Of a stretch of DNA of 64,000 nucleotides, positions 1 through 8,692 are shown piece after piece. The stretch comes from a virus. The stretch covers positions 1-64,000 of the IMG/VR virus record IMGVR_UViG_3300027893_000003. One strand, 5' to 3'. How positions within the stretch are numbered: the stretch's first letter is position 1; each line of letters begins with the position of its first letter. The notes beneath the pieces were generated by a model. The model was not told the origin of the DNA, searched no databases, and was given only the letters and a program-made list of their open reading frames with translations. The translations under genes were made by a program, and so were the position numbers.

Positions 1-41
1 TGAGACGTTAAACCGAACAGGTTTCATTGTGAGGATATGAT

Positions 42-440
42 ATGAACAAAAAAGGTTTTGAAGTGGCAAAAGGAGTGATGTTAATTGGTGAATGGCCTAA
101 CTCAATCATGTATAGGGTTGCGTGTGACTGTAAAGACCCCGAGCATGATGCAACAATTGAAATGGAGTTTGATAAGAAGTTTGGGATGGTATTTCTATAC
201 TTTCATAAAGATGTTGAGTATTGCCACTATGATATTAGTGCACCGGCATCTGAGAAACTTAGAAATATCTGGAGAACTATAAAGGCGGCCTTTAGGTTAG
301 TCTCTACAGGATATCTAAAAACAAGTACAGAGTTTTTGATTCAAGATTTGGATCACATAGACTCCTTCATCGCAGCACTTATGAGAGGAAGAACTCTTTG
401 TGCTGAGCAACTTGAGGAATTTAAGAAGCAACAAGAATAG
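42..440 (+). CDS. hypothetical protein, 132 aa
   Basis: Not recognised. A soluble, mixed alpha/beta protein with Cys28 and Cys30 (CDCKD) and Cys61, but no complete metal site. ATG preceded by GAGG with about 8 nt spacing. It is followed at once by a strong intrinsic terminator, so it is the last gene of an operon that begins upstream of the window. Confidence 0.7.
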   Translation: MNKKGFEVAKGVMLIGEWPNSIMYRVACDCKDPEHDATIEMEFDKKFGMVFLYFHKDVEYCHYDISAPASEKLRNIWRTIKAAFRLVSTGYLKTSTEFLIQDLDHIDSFIAALMRGRTLCAEQLEEFKKQQE

Positions 441-446
441 GTTAGA

Positions 447-480
447 GGACCCGGGTAGCTAAGCTACCTGGGTCCCATTT
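447..480 (+). terminator. intrinsic terminator
   Basis: Near-perfect stem GGACCCGGGTAGC / GCTACCTGGGTCC with a TAA loop, followed by CATTTT. It separates the first gene from the operon starting at 507. Confidence 0.85.
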
Positions 481-506
481 TAGAAATATTGAAGGAGGAT
501 TTATAA

Positions 507-1421
507 ATGAAAACGAGCGAACTTTTCCGGGTTCTGGTGGGTTATACTTCTAATCTCCCTCCAAATACAATTTTGAATACAGACGTTTTACATCGAATTA
601 TTGTAGATAAATTTGAAATTAATGCGAAGGAGTCTACTCTTAAGCACTATTTTAATATTTTAGCCAACGCAGGATTCTCAGTTAAGAAGAGAAGGATTGC
701 TAAACAGAAACAAGTATATTATATAGTTGACGAGAGAGGTAAGTGGCCCTTTAAACTCTCTCTTTCAGAAGTGAAAGAGATGTCATCGAGGAGAGGTTCA
801 GCAAATGTTGAAATGGTCTCCTCTAGAAAAGAACTTGGTTTTCCTCTGATATCTATGTATGAAAAAACAGAGTTTGAAGATCCAGGTTCTGTAATTGAAG
901 TTAAAGAAGAGAAAGATCTTCCCGGATGGCACGATATAGATTTTAGCCAATTGACAAATGAAGATCTCAAAGATATTCTTACTTCGACTCGAATTAGTGA
1001 TAAATCACTTTCTAGAATGTTCAGACGAGTTTTGGCCGACACTTTTAATAACCAAGAAATTCTGGTAAAATCACTAGGCGAATATGATGAAGAGCTTACG
1101 AAGATAAAGGAGTGTAAGTCTAATCTAGAAGATCAAAATAAGTCGCTAAAAACTCAACTTTCAGTTGTGAAGAAAGATTATGTTGCTATATTGCAATTGA
1201 AAGAATCATGTGAAAGCAGAATCAAGACTTTAGAAGAGACAAATGATAGATTATCACAACAAATTCTTAACGAGCAGGAAAGTAATAAGAAATTAGAAAC
1301 ACAAGTTTCCTATTTGCAGAGGGAAAATGAAAAGTTAACGAGAAAGGTAAGTGGTATGAAACTGGATGGTTCAGATAAGTTTGTAACAATCAAGGACGTT
1401 ATGCAAAGTAAGGGAGGGTAG
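507..1421 (+). CDS. winged-helix-like N-terminus plus coiled coil, 304 aa
   Basis: Residues 1-75 have the look of a small helix-turn-helix/winged-helix domain (repeated helices, then KKRRIAKQKQVYYIV like a wing). Residues about 190-290 are a long heptad-rich coiled coil. The middle is charged. Good ribosome binding site (GGAGG, 8 nt). Its stop codon abuts the ATG of the topoisomerase B gene, so the two are co-transcribed. A DNA-binding regulator or replication accessory is possible; this is inferred from shape only. Confidence 0.7.
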   Translation: MKTSELFRVLVGYTSNLPPNTILNTDVLHRIIVDKFEINAKESTLKHYFNILANAGFSVKKRRIAKQKQVYYIVDERGKWPFKLSLSEVKEMSSRRGSANVEMVSSRKELGFPLISMYEKTEFEDPGSVIEVKEEKDLPGWHDIDFSQLTNEDLKDILTSTRISDKSLSRMFRRVLADTFNNQEILVKSLGEYDEELTKIKECKSNLEDQNKSLKTQLSVVKKDYVAILQLKESCESRIKTLEETNDRLSQQILNEQESNKKLETQVSYLQRENEKLTRKVSGMKLDGSDKFVTIKDVMQSKGG

Positions 1422-3227
1422 ATGACAAAAAAATATACGTCGTCTGAAGTTAAAGTCCTCGACGAAGTCACCCATATACGGTTAAATCCTGGAATGTATA
1501 TTGGGGAGACGGCAAACCCCGTCCATTTAATTGAAGAAGCATTGGATAATAGTCTTGATGAATGTTTGGCGGGGTTTGCCAACGTCGTGGCAATAAATCT
1601 AGATACTAAAAATCATATCTATCAAGTGATTGATAATGGTAGAGGAATTCCCATCAGTAATGATATCCCCAGAATTATCTCAAGTAAACTTTTCTCTGGA
1701 GCAAAATTTCAGGGTATAAAAACGGCATATGATATTTGTAGTGGACGTCACGGCGTTGGTTTGGTTGCAATAAATGCTTTAAGTGACTTCTATGAGGTTG
1801 TGATATATAGAAATAGTAAGAAAGCAAAGTTTGAGTTTGAGAGTGCAAAATTTCGAAGAAAAGAAATCAATAAATTTACAGATAAGAAACCTTTTTCAAC
1901 ATTAATTCAATTTAAACCAGATAAGAAGATCTTTGAAAATTTGGTTCCAGATATTGAAAGAATTAGAAGTCGCTTACTGATTGCATCAGTTGAATTGCCA
2001 AGATGTACTTTTGCTTTGAGTATAGATGGAAATCGTGAAGTCATTAAGTTAGACATGCAAGAGTATTTTATGACTCATTGCTTGAAGGATACAGATAGGG
2101 AAATTTCACCAGTTATCTATATTGATCCTGGTTTAAGACCCGAAAATTTCAAAGTTAAGTTTTGTTATTCTAGAAATGGAACAATAACTCCAAGGATTCA
2201 TACTTCAGTTAACCTTCTTCCAGTAGAAGGTGGTGGAACTCACATAAATGTTTTCTTAGATATTTTGAAAGATATGTTTACATCAAGGGCAAAGAGAATT
2301 GGGGTAAAATTCCAACCAAACGATTGTCTCTGTGGATTAAGAGCATATCTGAGTCTATCCCTAAAGAATCCAGAATTTTCAGGTCAAATAAAGCATCGAC
2401 TAACCAATACTAAGAATGACTTATTGAGATTGACAAATCCTCTTAAACAGAAAATTGAGCAACATTTTGATAAGAACCAGCAGTTGCTTGAGATTCTGCT
2501 TGAGCAGTTTGAATTATATAGGAAGAAACTAGATTCAAAGAATTTAAGGAATGTTACAAATGGAAAAAGAGCATCTACGAAGTTTACTAAATTACGCGAT
2601 TGTACAGGTTCTAAAGGAGAGTTATTTATTGTCGAAGGCGATTCTGCTGGTGGTTCTTTTATTTCTTGTCGTGATCCCCGTCTCCATGCTATTTTTCCAC
2701 TTCGGGGTAAAATTCCTTCCATTATTAACACGAAGGATATTTTGAAGAATAAAGAGGTTGGAGAATTAATTCAAGCATTAGGAACAGGAGTTGGACCCCA
2801 CTTTGATATTAACGGTTTGAAATATGAGAAGATTATTTGTGCTACGGATGCAGATGAAGATGGTGGACATATCTTTTGTCTTTTGACAATTATCCTTGCC
2901 AACTTAGTTCCTGATGTGATAAAAAATGGACACTATTATTTAGTGCAGACTCCACTGTATGCAATAACTGAAGGTAAACAATTTATTCCGTTATGGACTG
3001 AAGAGCAAATTAAGAAAGCAAGAAGTGGAAATAGGAAGATTTCCCGTTTTAAAGGTTTGGGAGAACTAAATCCTGATCAACTAAGAGTATGTGCAATTGA
3101 TGAGAAAACGAGGAGATTAATTCCAATTAGGTTCTCAGATAATCTAAATGAAATTATGAAGTTATTTAGTGATGTTAGTGCAAAAAGAGAGTTATTAAAT
3201 ATGGAGGGAGAACATGGAAAAAAATGA
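1422..3227 (+). CDS. type II DNA topoisomerase, ATPase/TOPRIM subunit (GyrB/ParE/gp39-like)
   Basis: ATP-hydrolysing subunit of a two-subunit type II topoisomerase that passes one duplex through another to relax or decatenate replicating phage DNA. Visible motifs: GHKL ATPase N-box EALDNSLDE (39-47), DNGRGIP (71-77) and GRHGVG (108-113). TOPRIM acidic residues are EGDSAGG (405-411) and DADED (476-480), and SRFKGLGEL lies near the C-terminus. At 601 aa it is ParE-sized and lacks the large GyrB insertion. T4 splits this function into gp39 and gp60; here it is one chain. The partner subunit is at 3597. Confidence 0.95.
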   Translation: MTKKYTSSEVKVLDEVTHIRLNPGMYIGETANPVHLIEEALDNSLDECLAGFANVVAINLDTKNHIYQVIDNGRGIPISNDIPRIISSKLFSGAKFQGIKTAYDICSGRHGVGLVAINALSDFYEVVIYRNSKKAKFEFESAKFRRKEINKFTDKKPFSTLIQFKPDKKIFENLVPDIERIRSRLLIASVELPRCTFALSIDGNREVIKLDMQEYFMTHCLKDTDREISPVIYIDPGLRPENFKVKFCYSRNGTITPRIHTSVNLLPVEGGGTHINVFLDILKDMFTSRAKRIGVKFQPNDCLCGLRAYLSLSLKNPEFSGQIKHRLTNTKNDLLRLTNPLKQKIEQHFDKNQQLLEILLEQFELYRKKLDSKNLRNVTNGKRASTKFTKLRDCTGSKGELFIVEGDSAGGSFISCRDPRLHAIFPLRGKIPSIINTKDILKNKEVGELIQALGTGVGPHFDINGLKYEKIICATDADEDGGHIFCLLTIILANLVPDVIKNGHYYLVQTPLYAITEGKQFIPLWTEEQIKKARSGNRKISRFKGLGELNPDQLRVCAIDEKTRRLIPIRFSDNLNEIMKLFSDVSAKRELLNMEGEHGKK

Positions 3228-3588
3228 GAGAGTTGATGTAATTAAACAGATTGAAGTTCATGGAGTTTTACCAGAGGAAGGAAGTTACATATATATGGTA
3301 CATACACATGGTATGAGGGAATTTGGATTTCCAGACCTTTTAATTGAGTCTAGCGAGATTTTTATGTATGTAGCAACTTCCCTTTTGAATACTGTTTGCG
3401 ATTGGTTAATAAATGACGTTAAAGTAGAAAATATCAATAAGGCTAGACAAGAGGTTATTGCACTACATGGGTTGCCGAATATGAAATTTGAAGAAGCTGA
3501 ATATGATGGACATGAAGTATGGAAATTAACTCCAATTGAGAGAGTCGCTTGTGCTTGTTGTGAACCAAAAGGGGTGACTAAACACTAG
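3214..3588 (+). CDS. DUF4262-like hypothetical protein, 124 aa
   Basis: Lies between the two topoisomerase subunits and overlaps the first by 14 nt. The opening (VIKQIEVHGV ... YMVHTHGMREFGFPDLLI) resembles the DUF4262 pattern of a His/Gly strand followed by a hydrophobic aliphatic strand, and the C-terminus has ACACC. The family assignment is tentative and no function is known. Confidence 0.65.
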   Translation: MEKNERVDVIKQIEVHGVLPEEGSYIYMVHTHGMREFGFPDLLIESSEIFMYVATSLLNTVCDWLINDVKVENINKARQEVIALHGLPNMKFEEAEYDGHEVWKLTPIERVACACCEPKGVTKH

Positions 3589-3596
3589 GGGTTGAG

Positions 3597-4913
3597 ATGG
3601 ACAGGAAAGTTCCAGAGTTTTATAGATCATATGGTCAATATGTGAACGCGTTTCGAGCGTTCCCTTTAGATTTAGATGGGTTAAAACCTGTTGAGAGAAG
3701 AGTTCTTTTATCAGCATATCAAATTGCTGGTGAAAGATTTGTTAAGAGTGCTAGGGTCGATGGCCATTGTCTTGGTCACTTTCATCCTCATGGGACGTCC
3801 TATGGGACGATTGTTCAGCTTGTTAGGCAGGGGTTCTTAGATGGGCAGGGTAGTTTTGGGGCCAATATAGGAGTAGAACCAACTCCTCCTGCTGCTATGA
3901 GATATACTGGTTGCAGGTTATCAAAACTATCTAAGACCCTTGCCTTCAAGCTGATCAAGTATGTTCCGTGGCGAGAAGGCGAATTAGATGAGAAAGAACC
4001 ACTTTTTCTTCCAACAATGTTTCCTCTATGCCTTCTTGGGAAAGAGTATACTCAAGGTATAGGATTTGGCTACAAAACATTTATCCCATGTTTTAAAGTT
4101 GAAGATTTATATAAGAGATTATTATTTCTCCTTGGTCAAAGGAAGACGAAACCAGTTATTAAACCTATATCTGATTGTGCGATTATTTCTCCAGACAGAG
4201 AAATTGAGAACTTACTGTCAACAGGTAAAGCATCTATATCTGTTAAAGGGGTTATAATAGCACATCCGAAGGATCATTCAGTTATTCTAAGATCGTGGCC
4301 GCCTGGAAGAAAATTCGAATCTTTACTTAATAAATTTGCAAAGGAGAGAGATAATAACGATATTGGATTTCAGGATCTCTCAACAGAAGAAACATATATT
4401 GTATTTAAAGTCTTGAAACAGAGAAATAAAGATGCTATATATAACAAATTCTCAAAGAAATTAGATAAGGCTCTTACAGGAAATATTCCATTTGAAATAG
4501 TTGTGGTTGATGCTAATAGACGGGTTAGGACTGCTTCAGTTGACGAATTACTTTTGAACAGTTATAAAGTGTTTCTTGAAGCAAATTCAGCGATGTTAAA
4601 TTCCGAGATAACTCGTTGTCAGGAAATGGTCAAAGAGTATATAGTACTTCAGACTATTAGACCAATATTATCTGAGCATTTAAAGAAACAGATAAAAGAC
4701 GTTAGACCTATAATTGATGATATCTGTTCTAGAACTGGTTTAAATGAGAAAATGGTTAATAATCTATTTGCAAAATACAGAATTAGTAAGCTCTTATCTG
4801 TATCTATTGATATAGATGAGGTAAATCAAGAGGTTACAAAATTAAAAAGAGATTTAGATAATGTTTTCCAATTTTCTTTAGGTCAATATGCGGAGGTTAT
4901 GAATGGCAGATAA
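3597..4913 (+). CDS. type II DNA topoisomerase, cleavage subunit (GyrA/ParC/gp52-like)
   Basis: DNA breakage-reunion subunit. The catalytic tyrosine is Tyr103 in AAMRYT, the GyrA/ParC active-site motif. Upstream GLKPVERRVL and HFHPHGTSYG match the conserved winged-helix region. At 438 aa it contains only the core and lacks the C-terminal beta-pinwheel that gives gyrase its supercoiling ability, like T4 gp52 (about 440 aa). It therefore probably relaxes or decatenates rather than supercoils. It works with the 1422-3227 product and overlaps the next gene by 11 nt. Confidence 0.95.
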   Translation: MDRKVPEFYRSYGQYVNAFRAFPLDLDGLKPVERRVLLSAYQIAGERFVKSARVDGHCLGHFHPHGTSYGTIVQLVRQGFLDGQGSFGANIGVEPTPPAAMRYTGCRLSKLSKTLAFKLIKYVPWREGELDEKEPLFLPTMFPLCLLGKEYTQGIGFGYKTFIPCFKVEDLYKRLLFLLGQRKTKPVIKPISDCAIISPDREIENLLSTGKASISVKGVIIAHPKDHSVILRSWPPGRKFESLLNKFAKERDNNDIGFQDLSTEETYIVFKVLKQRNKDAIYNKFSKKLDKALTGNIPFEIVVVDANRRVRTASVDELLLNSYKVFLEANSAMLNSEITRCQEMVKEYIVLQTIRPILSEHLKKQIKDVRPIIDDICSRTGLNEKMVNNLFAKYRISKLLSVSIDIDEVNQEVTKLKRDLDNVFQFSLGQYAEVMNGR

Positions 4914-5373
4914 AAAAGGTAAATTATCTAGGCTAGTAGAGGCATTACCAGATCTCCTTCGTAGAGCAGAAGATCATAATGAAAATTGCCTTAGTTGTAA
5001 TGGGCAAGGTATGACTTATAGAAAAATTGATATTTATGCTCCATGTTGTAATTGTAAATCAACTGGAAGAGTTCCATTTGTGGATAATATGATTCCTAAA
5101 AATAATCCACCTGATTTTGATGTAATGAGAGAAGTTGCTGAACGAAATGTCCATATACTCACTAGTCATATTAGAGAAGAGTTTTATAGAATTGGTGTTG
5201 AAGTCTCTATAAGAATTGATTTTCCGAACCCAAATCGAGGCGGTATAGCAAGACAGTGGGAGAGGAGAAATACAGTTAATCCATATATTATGAGAGATAT
5301 TTATCCGGAAGATGGAAACCTTGAGGAGAAACTTATGCTCGAACCACGGAGGAAAGATAAATGTTTTCTGTGA
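4903..5373 (+). CDS. DnaJ-like zinc-finger protein, 156 aa
   Basis: Residues about 29-57 carry CLSCNGQG ... CCNCKSTG, the paired CxxCxGxG repeat of the DnaJ cysteine-rich zinc domain, without a J domain. The rest is unrecognised. It overlaps both neighbours (11 and 13 nt), so it is part of the topoisomerase-queD-helicase operon. Similar isolated DnaJ-type zinc motifs occur at 33740 and 33907. Confidence 0.75.
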   Translation: MADKKGKLSRLVEALPDLLRRAEDHNENCLSCNGQGMTYRKIDIYAPCCNCKSTGRVPFVDNMIPKNNPPDFDVMREVAERNVHILTSHIREEFYRIGVEVSIRIDFPNPNRGGIARQWERRNTVNPYIMRDIYPEDGNLEEKLMLEPRRKDKCFL

Positions 5374-5780
5374 CAAAAACTTTTAGAGTTTCATGTGGTC
5401 ATCGCTTGAGTAAACACTCAGGTCTTTGTAAGAATTTTCATGGCCATAACTTAAGAATTCAAGTTACTGTTTCTAGTCGATCTCTTAATTCAGATGGAAT
5501 GATAATGGATTTCTCTGAGTTGAAAGGGATGGTCATGGAAATTATTGATGATTGGGATCACGCCCTATTCCTTAATGTAGATGATAAGGAGTTGGTTGAT
5601 TTGATGAGAGATAAAGGAATGAGAGTTCTTTTGACTCCTGGTGATCCGACTGCTGAGAGAATGTGTCAAGAATTACTTTTTGCATTAAGAGAGAAATTCC
5701 AAGCACGTTCCAAACCTATTCATGTGAGGCGTGTTAGGATCTGGGAAAACGATGACTCAATGGCAGAGTTTGAATCATAA
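5361..5780 (+). CDS. queD: 6-carboxytetrahydropterin synthase QueD-like
   Basis: Converts 7,8-dihydroneopterin triphosphate to 6-carboxytetrahydropterin, the second step of the 7-deazaguanine (preQ0/queuosine) pathway. Zinc ligands are His14 (CGHRL), His27 and His29 in HGH. The catalytic Cys23 sits in the QueD-type CxxxHGH motif. MDFSELK, WDHALFLN, PTAE and a terminal WEN are all in place. Length 139 aa is normal. FolE2, the preceding enzyme of the pathway, is at 34799. In phages these genes serve tRNA queuosine or deazaguanine DNA modification; which applies here cannot be seen. Confidence 0.92.
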   Translation: MFSVTKTFRVSCGHRLSKHSGLCKNFHGHNLRIQVTVSSRSLNSDGMIMDFSELKGMVMEIIDDWDHALFLNVDDKELVDLMRDKGMRVLLTPGDPTAERMCQELLFALREKFQARSKPIHVRRVRIWENDDSMAEFES

Positions 5781-7189
5781 TGTATACTTTAAAGAAGAGG
5801 GCGGGAATTGCAATATCAAGAACCTATGAGAATGAATCATTTTACATAAAGATGAGGGCGTTCTTAACGAGGAGATCACTGGACTACCATCAAGAGTCAG
5901 TGTATCAAGTTCACAGGTTCTTCTTGGAATCTGATAAATTTCTGACGATTCCGAGGTTCTTCCCAATACATGAGTATATTCCGGAATGTCATATTGAAGA
6001 TCATAGTCATATTGGCGAGAATATTAATATAGATCATAACATTGAGTTTAGAGATGAATTACAACAAGATATGGCAGTTCATATGCTCAGAAATACTAAT
6101 GCAACAATTCAAGCGCCCCCTGGATCGGGCAAGACAGTTGTTGCACTTTATGTAATTGCCAATAAGAAGAAGAAAACATTAGTTTTGGTGCACAGAGATA
6201 GCCTTGTTGACCAATGGGCAGAGCGTGCACTTGAGCATACCAATATAAATAAAAATGATGTAGTAAGATTAACATCATCTAACTTTATTCATGCTCTTAA
6301 GAAACCCCTAATAATTACGACTGATCAAACCTTTGTTTCAATATTAAAGAGAAATAGATATAACTTTCTATTAGCCTTAAATCAGGCAAATATTGGTATG
6401 TTCATCGCTGATGAAGTTCACACATCTGTTGGAGCCCCAAGGTTTTCAGAGTGTTCTCTACATATGCCAGCGAGGTTAACATACGGTTTGAGTGCTACGC
6501 CATATAGATATGATGGAAATGGGGATATTATCAATTTTCACCTTGGCGAGACATATGTGCCAGAGGGTGAAGCATCTATAATGGATGCGAAAGTTACGGT
6601 TTTACTGTTTGATTCTGGCATGTTGAATAGGAGCTACAAATATATTTATTGGGGTGATAAATTTCAGAGGTCTAGGTATTTAAATCTACTTAAGAAGTCG
6701 AAAATGTTCATGTCTTTATGTAAGGGTCTTTTAACAAAGTTCTCTATAAACGGAAGAGAAGTTATATTCGTCTCAGAGAGAATTAAGATGATCGAAGAGT
6801 TATTTAAATGGTTAAATGTTTCTAGTAAGTCTATGTTTATTAGGAGTGCAACAAATGAAGAATTGAAGTATCAAGTGACTTTTGCAACTCCTGGAAAGAT
6901 AAGAGACGGAGTAGATATCCCAAAGAAAGACTGCCTGATTATGACCAGTCCAATTAAGAATGTTGAGCAAATGTGTGGACGGGTTGTAAGAGAAGCAGAT
7001 GAAAAAAGTAGACCCGTAGTTGTAGACATGATTGATATAGGAGTTACGGAGATACGAGAAACATATTATGGTCGATTGAGATATTATCAAGATAAGCAGT
7101 GGGAACGGAATTATCTCATTGCTTATTCAGATGGGCGAATAGTTGAAATAGATGAACGAGTGGCAATTGAAATAATACGAGGGGAATGA
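5780..7189 (+). CDS. uvsW: SF2 DNA helicase, UvsW-like
   Basis: ATP-dependent superfamily 2 helicase. Motifs: Walker A APPGSGKT (112-119), DEVH (211-214), SATPYRYDG (motif III region) and QMCGRVVRE (motif VI). At 469 aa it is close to T4 UvsW (about 500 aa), which unwinds branched recombination intermediates and R-loops. It lies next to the gp47/gp46-like nuclease, consistent with recombination-dependent replication. The ATG overlaps the queD stop by one base. The symbol is by analogy. Confidence 0.88.
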   Translation: MYTLKKRAGIAISRTYENESFYIKMRAFLTRRSLDYHQESVYQVHRFFLESDKFLTIPRFFPIHEYIPECHIEDHSHIGENINIDHNIEFRDELQQDMAVHMLRNTNATIQAPPGSGKTVVALYVIANKKKKTLVLVHRDSLVDQWAERALEHTNINKNDVVRLTSSNFIHALKKPLIITTDQTFVSILKRNRYNFLLALNQANIGMFIADEVHTSVGAPRFSECSLHMPARLTYGLSATPYRYDGNGDIINFHLGETYVPEGEASIMDAKVTVLLFDSGMLNRSYKYIYWGDKFQRSRYLNLLKKSKMFMSLCKGLLTKFSINGREVIFVSERIKMIEELFKWLNVSSKSMFIRSATNEELKYQVTFATPGKIRDGVDIPKKDCLIMTSPIKNVEQMCGRVVREADEKSRPVVVDMIDIGVTEIRETYYGRLRYYQDKQWERNYLIAYSDGRIVEIDERVAIEIIRGE

Positions 7190-7374
7190 TGAAATTAACA
7201 ATTGATGAATTTGTCGATTATAAACATCTGTTAATTTTAGAAGGACTTTTGGAAAGAAACATAGAGTATAAAAGACTTAATTTACCTTCAAGGGATACGA
7301 TGCTGGCAGAAGTTAAATCTGAAATTTCTCGACTTGAGAGTTTAGATGCTGAAAGGAGAAGAGAGAAGAAATGA
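7186..7374 (+). CDS. small hypothetical protein, 62 aa
   Basis: Charged, mostly helical, no recognised motif. It overlaps the helicase by 4 nt and the nuclease gene by 4 nt, typical of a translationally coupled operon member. Confidence 0.7.
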   Translation: MMKLTIDEFVDYKHLLILEGLLERNIEYKRLNLPSRDTMLAEVKSEISRLESLDAERRREKK

Positions 7375-8399
7375 GGTTTGGTCTAAGTGCAGATTGGCAT
7401 TTTGCTGGTTATACACAAGATAAATTAATTGGTAATTTACCTGAGAGATTAATGGCATTGAAAAGTTGTATTGAATCAATGTTGATTTATTGTAGAGAGC
7501 ATAAAATTGGTAGAGTTTTTGTCGCTGGAGATATTCTTCATGGAAAATCAATTATCTATGCTCTTGCTCAGTCAGTTCTAATAGATCTTTTCAATGCATA
7601 TTCAGACATAGAATTTGTTTTGATAGACGGTAATCATGATCTATCCGGAAAGGGAGTGGATGCAGTATCGGCACTAAAAGGTCTAGTTGCGTGTAACAAT
7701 GTAATACTTGTTAGTCGAAATTTGAGAGACTATTTTGAGTACTACGATGTTGCTTTTATTCCATATGCACACGATATGGTTGAAACTATCAAGAAGAATT
7801 CTTGTAAGTTTCTCATTTCCCACTTTGGTTTGAATGAAGCTGTATTGAATTCTGGAGTTAGTATAGTTTCAAAGATGGGTCTTAAAGATCTTATTGGAAA
7901 ATATAAATATGTCTTGCTTGGTCATTATCATACACCACAAGAGATAATTGCTGATGAGATTAAATTATATTATGTTGGTTCTCCAATTCAATTAGATTGG
8001 GGAGAAAAGCATGAGGAGAAAAGATTTTTAGTAGTTGATACTGAATTGGAAACAATTGAATCTATTCCAACGGTTGGTTATAAACAACATTTTGAATTTA
8101 AAATAACGAATGAGAATAAAGAGGAGATAATTGAAAAGGCAAAGAAATTTCAGGCAATAGGTCATGAAGTCAGGATATTTCGGGATGATCTGGGTGTTGA
8201 TGTTGAACATATTGCTGAAGAATTTCTAATTATTGATAAAGCTGAGAGAGATATTACAGACAGAGGTATTGAGTCTAGTATGTCCTTAGATGAGAAATTC
8301 TTGAAATATATGGACATAAAGGGGATAAAACCAGAAGATCAACCGAAATATCTGGAAATTGGTCTTAGGATTGTTGAAAAAGCAGCAAAGGAATTGTGA
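7371..8399 (+). CDS. recombination endonuclease subunit, gp47/SbcD/Mre11-like
   Basis: Mre11-type metallophosphoesterase nuclease that pairs with the Rad50-like protein to resect DNA ends. Metal-binding motifs in order: ADWHF (7-11), VAGDILHG, IDGNHDLSG, ISHFG and LGHYHTP. Length 342 aa matches T4 gp47 (about 340). Its partner begins at about 8676, with one small gene between, as T4 also has between genes 47 and 46. Confidence 0.93.
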   Translation: MRFGLSADWHFAGYTQDKLIGNLPERLMALKSCIESMLIYCREHKIGRVFVAGDILHGKSIIYALAQSVLIDLFNAYSDIEFVLIDGNHDLSGKGVDAVSALKGLVACNNVILVSRNLRDYFEYYDVAFIPYAHDMVETIKKNSCKFLISHFGLNEAVLNSGVSIVSKMGLKDLIGKYKYVLLGHYHTPQEIIADEIKLYYVGSPIQLDWGEKHEEKRFLVVDTELETIESIPTVGYKQHFEFKITNENKEEIIEKAKKFQAIGHEVRIFRDDLGVDVEHIAEEFLIIDKAERDITDRGIESSMSLDEKFLKYMDIKGIKPEDQPKYLEIGLRIVEKAAKEL

Positions 8400-8692
8400 T
8401 GTCTAAGAAGAAAGCAAATTTGCACAATCCAGCTAATGTTGTGATAAAGGACCTTTTTGATTTGTTAGTAACCCTCTCTGGTGGTCCGGTTGAGGAGGAA
8501 CTCACATTAAAAGAACAGGATGCAATGTTGGCAATTGCAGGCATGTTGATGAGGTCTGGTTACCCAACGTTAAGAGAGTCTATCTTAGCATATTTTGATG
8601 CTGATTCATTTGATAATGTTGAGCAACATGCGAAGATATGGCTAACAAACTTATTTGGCCAAGTGTTATGGGTGGATGATGAGAAAAGTTAA
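8396..8692 (+). CDS. hypothetical protein between gp47 and gp46 homologs, 98 aa
   Basis: Unrecognised acidic helical protein. It overlaps the nuclease gene (ATGT/TGATG arrangement) and the Rad50-like gene, so it is co-translated with the complex. A role as accessory factor is inferred only from position. Confidence 0.7.
   Translation: MMSKKKANLHNPANVVIKDLFDLLVTLSGGPVEEELTLKEQDAMLAIAGMLMRSGYPTLRESILAYFDADSFDNVEQHAKIWLTNLFGQVLWVDDEKS

Noticed and set aside
719-1042. Minus-strand frames of 60-190 codons inside large genes (e.g. 719-1042, 12742-13317, 9587-9856)
   Set aside because: Shadows of real plus-strand genes with strong start sites, without their own ribosome binding sites.
1422-4913. 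DNA gyrase (supercoiling enzyme)
   Set aside because: The A subunit lacks the C-terminal beta-pinwheel. A T4-like or Topo IV-like relaxing/decatenating enzyme fits better.
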